From the NCBI GenBank assembly GCA_020217035.1, contig JAIWOG010000334.1, forward strand, positions 1 to 8,775: DNA of 8,775 nucleotides. The letters are read 5' to 3'. A model generated the notes under the pieces. The model searched no databases. It saw only the letters and a list, made by a program, of their open reading frames with translations, and was not told where the DNA came from. Shown here piece by piece: positions 6,079-8,775 of the stretch; the stretch's first letter is position 1; each line of letters starts with the position of its first letter. Made by a program: the position numbers and the translations under genes. The stretch is from Magnetospirillum sp. (GTDB lineage: Bacteria; Pseudomonadota; Alphaproteobacteria; Rhodospirillales; Magnetospirillaceae).

Positions 6079-6579
6079 TCAACGGCGGCGGATGAACCGT
6101 AGGGCCTCGTACCGGGCTTCCTTCTCTTCCAAGTGCCGGGCCAGCTTCACCTGTCGTGCAGCTTCCGCCGCATCAAGGGCCGCTTGGGCTTCCGCATCCT
6201 TGGCGACAAGGCCACCACGCTGAAACTGGGCGAAGACCTCCGCCACATAAGCCAACTCGATATTGGCCCTTGCAGTTTCAGACTTTGCCAGAATGAACAG
6301 GGCTTGCGCCTGGGTCAGGTAGAAGGCGGTGGTGGGACGGCCCCGGCCCTTCGATTTTGCCCCACGGTGGAGCAAATTACCCATGGCTTCCAAGTCGGCC
6401 CGATGGCGCTTGATTAGGTCACGGACCTTCCGGGGGCGTTCATACCCCAGGCGCTCCGCAAGGGTCAGGTCCAGAACCCGGACCTCCCCGTCTTCTTCGA
6501 TCAGGTCAGGCAAGGCCCCGGAGGTTTGCGCCAATTCGTGCAAACCCCCGGCCAGGGTGGTCGTGGCAATGCTGGTCAC
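6079..6579 (-). CDS. Phage-like regulatory protein (Rha/antirepressor-like), 166 aa
   Basis: The N-terminal part has VRVLDLTLAERLGYERPRK (33-51), then a helical segment RDLIKRHRADLEAMG (53-67), then GRGRPTTAFYLTQAQALFIL (78-97) and AKSETARANIELAYVAEVFAQF (98-119). A strand, a helix, a Tyr-Leu-Thr-x-x-Gln-Ala-Leu segment and a valine-rich helix in this order resemble phage Rha/antirepressor-type proteins. The C-terminal 45 residues are Ala/Glu/Arg-rich and likely form a coiled coil. I chose the GTG at 6579: homologous-looking sequence starts there, GAGG and AGG lie just before it, and upstream residues are low-complexity. The preceding gene stops 10 bp upstream, which indicates an operon. Family assignment is by resemblance only. 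Confidence 0.6.
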   Translation of the reverse strand: MTSIATTTLAGGLHELAQTSGALPDLIEEDGEVRVLDLTLAERLGYERPRKVRDLIKRHRADLEAMGNLLHRGAKSKGRGRPTTAFYLTQAQALFILAKSETARANIELAYVAEVFAQFQRGGLVAKDAEAQAALDAAEAARQVKLARHLEEKEARYEALRFIRRR

Positions 6580-6589
6580 TGACCTGGCC

Positions 6590-6871
6590 TCACTCGTTCC
6601 AGTTCCCGTGCGGGAACAGCCAGTTGCCCCCGGTGCCGTGCTGCCGCCACTCATTGGGGCGGTGTCCGTTGTTCAGGTTGGTGGGCGGGTTGGTGCCCTC
6701 GGTGCGGATAACCTTGGCTTCCTCCCCGGAACCATCGCGGATGGCGAAGAACAAATCATCCCATTCCGGGCCATAGACGCGGCGCTGGTGGCCCTTGGTG
6801 GACAGGAACTTGATGGTGCCCCCAGGGGTGCGGGTAGGCTTTTCCAGGAAGGGAAGCTGAACTTGGGGGGA
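6590..6871 (-). pseudogene. 5'-truncated or frameshifted phage-operon gene
   Basis: The frame closed by TGA at 6592-6590 runs open for 93 codons with strong third-position GC bias and a protein-like composition: GGTIKFLSTKGHQRRVYGPE, then a DDLFFAIRDGSGEEAKVIRTE segment and a Trp/Gly/Asn-rich end (GNWLFPHGNWNE). An in-frame TAA at 6874-6872 closes it on the N-terminal side and no ATG or GTG follows, so it has no usable start. Another frame offers an ATG at 6942 that would need a -1 shift at a run of six C to join, and it lacks a ribosome-binding site. It ends 10 bp before the next gene. Function is not recognised. I read it as a decayed gene; a CTG start at 6847 is the alternative. Confidence 0.5.
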
Positions 6872-6995
6872 TTACGTAACAACGCCCCCCTAATAGCAGC
6901 GGCTGTCGAAAAACAAGCAGTTGCTATGGCATAGGCATTCATGGCAACGACGACAAAGTTGACCCATTTCTTCTTCGACGACGGACAACTCGAAT

Positions 6996-7166
6996 GGCGG
7001 GACCCGGAGCGCCGCGTCTTGGTGCGCCATCGCCGGAATTCGAGACCGCATCGTCCACGAATACTTCCGCACCAACACGCGGCGTATCTGGGACGTGGTT
7101 CAGGACGATCTTGGTCCGTTGGAAACGGCGCTGAAATCCGCGCTCAAAGACCGTCCCAACCCGTAA
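6996..7166 (+). pseudogene. C-terminal remnant of a HepT-like (HEPN/DUF86) toxin
   Basis: One plus-strand frame reads SWCAIAGIRDRIVHEYF followed by RTNTRRIWDVVQDDLGPLE and ends at TAA 7164-7166. This is the conserved C-terminal part of HepT RNases, including the catalytic R-x4-H motif (RDRIVH) and the tyrosine of HEY that the MntA partner AMPylates. Full-length HepT proteins are roughly 110-140 aa; only about 55 residues remain. The adjacent frame reads RDPERRV just upstream, which fits the usual -HPE- segment and points to a frameshift near 7010-7017. No start codon or antitoxin nucleotidyltransferase gene is nearby. It stops four bases before the convergent cobT stop. Confidence 0.7.
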
Positions 7167-7170
7167 TCAC

Positions 7171-8181
7171 TTAGCTGTCGCTGACCCCGGCTTCGGCGAA
7201 GGTGGCCATGCCGGTGTGGCAGGCCAGGGCGGCGCGGACCACGCCGACGGCCAGGGCGGCACCCGAGGCTTCGCCCAATCGCAGGCCCAAATCGAACAGC
7301 GGTTGCTTGTTCAGTCTTTCCATCAGGCGGCGGTGGCCCGGCTCGGCCGAGGCGTGGGCGACCACGCAATGGTCCAGCGCCTTGGGGTTTTCAGCCGCCA
7401 GCGGCGCCACGGCGGCGGTGCAGACATAGCCGTCCAGCAGCACCGGCACCCGCTTCAGCCGCGCCGCCAGCACGGCGCCGGCCATGGCCGCCAGTTCGCG
7501 CCCGCCCAGGCAGCGCAGGATGTCCAAGCCCGTCAGGCCCTGGTGCCGCGCCACGCCGGCGGCCACCACCTGGGTCTTGCGGTCCAGCCCGTCATTGTCG
7601 ATCCCGGTGCCGCGTCCGGTCCAGAACCCGGCCTCGCCGCCATAAAGGGCGCAGGGGATGGCCGCCGCCGGGGTGGTGTTGCCGATCCCCATCTCGCCCA
7701 CGCACAACAGGTCGCAATCGTCGGGCACCGCAGCCATGCCGGCCTGGAAGGCGGCGGCGAATTCACCCTCGCCCATGGCCGGGCCTTGGGTGAAGTCGGC
7801 GGTGGGGCGATCCAGTTCCAGGCTGATCACCTGCAATTCGGTGCCGAAGGTTTGGCACAATTGGTTGATGGCGGCGCCGCCATGCTGGAAGTTGGCCACC
7901 ATCTGCGCCGTCACTTCCGGCGGGAAGGCCGAAACCCCCAGGGCGGCGACGCCATGGTTGCCGGCGAAGACGCGGGCGCACACCCGATCCAGGCGGGGCG
8001 GGTGGCGTCCCTGCCAGGCCGACAGCCAGCGGCCCAGATCTTCCAGACGCCCCAGCGAACCAGCCGGTTTGGTCAGTTGCGGTTCGCGCACCGCCCAGGC
8101 GGCGGTCGCCACGGCGTCCTCGCCCGGCAGCGATTCCAGCAGGGTGCGGATGTGCGCTACACTAGAAATGGACGTATTCAA
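7171..8181 (-). CDS. cobT: Nicotinate-nucleotide--dimethylbenzimidazole phosphoribosyltransferase
   Basis: CobT transfers phosphoribose from nicotinate mononucleotide to 5,6-dimethylbenzimidazole, giving alpha-ribazole phosphate for the lower ligand of cobalamin; it acts in the cytoplasm. The 336-aa length is typical. Family landmarks are LTKPAGSLGRLE (36-47), FAGNHGVAA (72-80), VGEMGIGNTTPAAA (161-174), GRGTGIDN (189-196), LLDGY (248-252), AHASAEPGH (275-283) and LRLGEASGAAL (300-310), where Glu304 is the catalytic base. I chose the TTG at 8181 because GGAG lies seven bases upstream; an in-frame ATG at 8199 has no ribosome-binding site. It is divergent from cobS, the next pathway step, and its stop is four bases from the HepT remnant with no visible terminator. 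Confidence 0.96.
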   Translation of the reverse strand: MNTSISSVAHIRTLLESLPGEDAVATAAWAVREPQLTKPAGSLGRLEDLGRWLSAWQGRHPPRLDRVCARVFAGNHGVAALGVSAFPPEVTAQMVANFQHGGAAINQLCQTFGTELQVISLELDRPTADFTQGPAMGEGEFAAAFQAGMAAVPDDCDLLCVGEMGIGNTTPAAAIPCALYGGEAGFWTGRGTGIDNDGLDRKTQVVAAGVARHQGLTGLDILRCLGGRELAAMAGAVLAARLKRVPVLLDGYVCTAAVAPLAAENPKALDHCVVAHASAEPGHRRLMERLNKQPLFDLGLRLGEASGAALAVGVVRAALACHTGMATFAEAGVSDS

Positions 8182-8200
8182 GAGTATTCTCCACAACATA

Positions 8201-8230
8201 TTGCGCGGGCGCAGTAGCTCGTCCTATAAA
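8201..8230 (+). promoter_or_regulatory. Putative sigma70-type promoter for cobS
   Basis: TTGCGC (8201-8206) and TATAAA (8225-8230) are separated by 18 bp and lie 36 bp before the cobS GTG. The same AT block reads CTTTATAG on the other strand and may serve the divergent cobT gene. The 85-bp spacer is too short for a cobalamin riboswitch and no B12-box-like sequence is seen. A weak TCATCC/GGATGA hairpin lies near the cobS ribosome-binding site. Confidence 0.35.
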
Positions 8231-8266
8231 GCATTCATCCTTCGCCGTCATCAGGGATGAGTATCC

Positions 8267-8775
8267 GTGAACGAATCCCCCCCCTCTGTTCCGCTGTGGC
8301 GCTGCTGGTTGGACGACCTGCTGTTGGCTGTCGGCTTCCTGACCCGGCTGCCGGTCCCCGGTTGCCCGGCTTATGTGGAAGGCGGTCTGGCCCGGGCCAT
8401 GCGGGTGTTTCCCTTGGCCGGAGCCTTGGTCGGCCTGCTGGGCGGGGTGGTTTTCGTGGCGGCGCAGGACGTGCTGCCGCCCTTGGCGGCGGCGCTGCTG
8501 GCGCTGTTGACCACCATCGCCCTGACCGGCGCATTGCACGAGGACGGCTTGGCCGACACCGCCGACGGACTGGGAGCGCGGGGGGGACGAGAGAAACGCT
8601 TGGAGGTGATGCGCGATTCGCGCTCGGGCGCCTATGGCGTCTTGGCCTTGGTGTTCAGCGTCGGCCTGCGGGCCGCCGCCCTGGCGGCGGCGCCGTCGGC
8701 CCTGGCCGGGTTGGGGGCGTTGGTGGCGGCGGCGGCGTTTTCGCGGGCCTGCGTCCCCGCTGTGATGCAGGTGCT
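8267..8775 (+). CDS. cobS: Adenosylcobinamide-GDP ribazoletransferase, N-terminal part
   Basis: CobS is the inner-membrane enzyme joining adenosylcobinamide-GDP with alpha-ribazole (or its phosphate), the last major step of cobalamin assembly. The 169 complete codons visible include the FLTRLPVPG opening (24-32), hydrophobic membrane segments at about 49-66 and 71-90, the signature HEDGLADTADGLG (91-103) with acidic metal-binding residues, and VMRDSRSGAYG (114-124), followed by another membrane segment. The GTG at 8267 begins the only frame with these motifs; AGGGA lies nine bases upstream, and a nearby ATG at 8257 is in a different frame. The protein runs off the right edge; full-length CobS is about 250 aa. 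CobT provides its substrate. Confidence 0.95.
   Translation, partial: MNESPPSVPLWRCWLDDLLLAVGFLTRLPVPGCPAYVEGGLARAMRVFPLAGALVGLLGGVVFVAAQDVLPPLAAALLALLTTIALTGALHEDGLADTADGLGARGGREKRLEVMRDSRSGAYGVLALVFSVGLRAAALAAAPSALAGLGALVAAAAFSRACVPAVMQV

Noticed and set aside
5759..6082. Minus-strand 107-codon frame starting with TTG that overlaps the stop of the phage-like gene
   Set aside because: The overlap looks operon-like, but there is no ribosome-binding site, codon use lacks the neighbours' bias and no motif is recognisable. It also crosses the candidate att sequence.
6941..7174. Plus-strand 77-codon frame from ATG 6941
   Set aside because: Its C-terminal half is out of frame with the HepT-like coding signal, so it is at most the other side of a frameshifted remnant.
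7216..8217. 333-codon plus-strand open frame opposite cobT
   Set aside because: GC-rich genes leave long antisense frames open; the minus strand has every CobT signature.
8182..8266. Cobalamin riboswitch between cobT and cobS
   Set aside because: The 85-bp spacer is too short for the aptamer and shows no B12-box-like sequence.

Overview
The window is GC-rich with strongly GC-biased third codon positions. It ends in two core cobalamin genes of alphaproteobacterial character (cobT leftward, cobS rightward). Together with the accessory gene set this suggests a Rhodospirillales / Magnetospirillum-like alphaproteobacterium. That is an inference from gene content; no rRNA or other phylogenetic marker is present.

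Layout. (1) 1-130: the 5' end of an IS3-family insertion sequence running off the left edge. It has the first codons of orfA on the minus strand and two copies of a 13-bp terminal-type repeat 40 bp apart. (2) 171-5602: a compact integrative-element module. From the left it holds a conserved-type hypothetical gene (-), a small exported protein (-), an ArdC-like antirestriction/zincin protein (-), then divergently a rolling-circle-type HUH Rep-like protein (+). This converges on a winged-helix RepL-like gene (-), followed by an AlpA-type excisionase/regulator (-) and a P4-type tyrosine integrase (-). Structured non-coding DNA lies between these genes: operator-like palindromes and a terminator-like hairpin in the rep leader, a long inverted repeat at the rep 3' side, a G-run cluster, and an intrinsic terminator after alpA. 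(3) 5603-6078: no convincing gene. It holds the upstream region of the integrase and a 14-base match to a tRNA-Ser 3' end, a candidate attachment-site remnant. (4) 6079-6871: two minus-strand genes of a phage-like operon, the upstream one lacking a usable start. (5) about 6996-7166: the C-terminal remnant of a HepT-like (HEPN, DUF86) toxin on the plus strand. (6) 7171-8775: cobT (-) and cobS (+, cut by the window end), divergent across an 85-bp spacer.

How it works together (inference). int and alpA would carry out and control integration and excision. The HUH protein and the RepL-like protein look like replication functions, so the element may replicate as a circle after excision. ArdC would protect incoming DNA from host restriction. 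cobT and cobS catalyse adjacent late steps of nucleotide-loop assembly in cobalamin and belong to the host backbone. The most interesting part is the element core from about 2070 to 4060, where two different replication-type genes, a leader terminator and several inverted repeats occur together without a recognised plasmid family.
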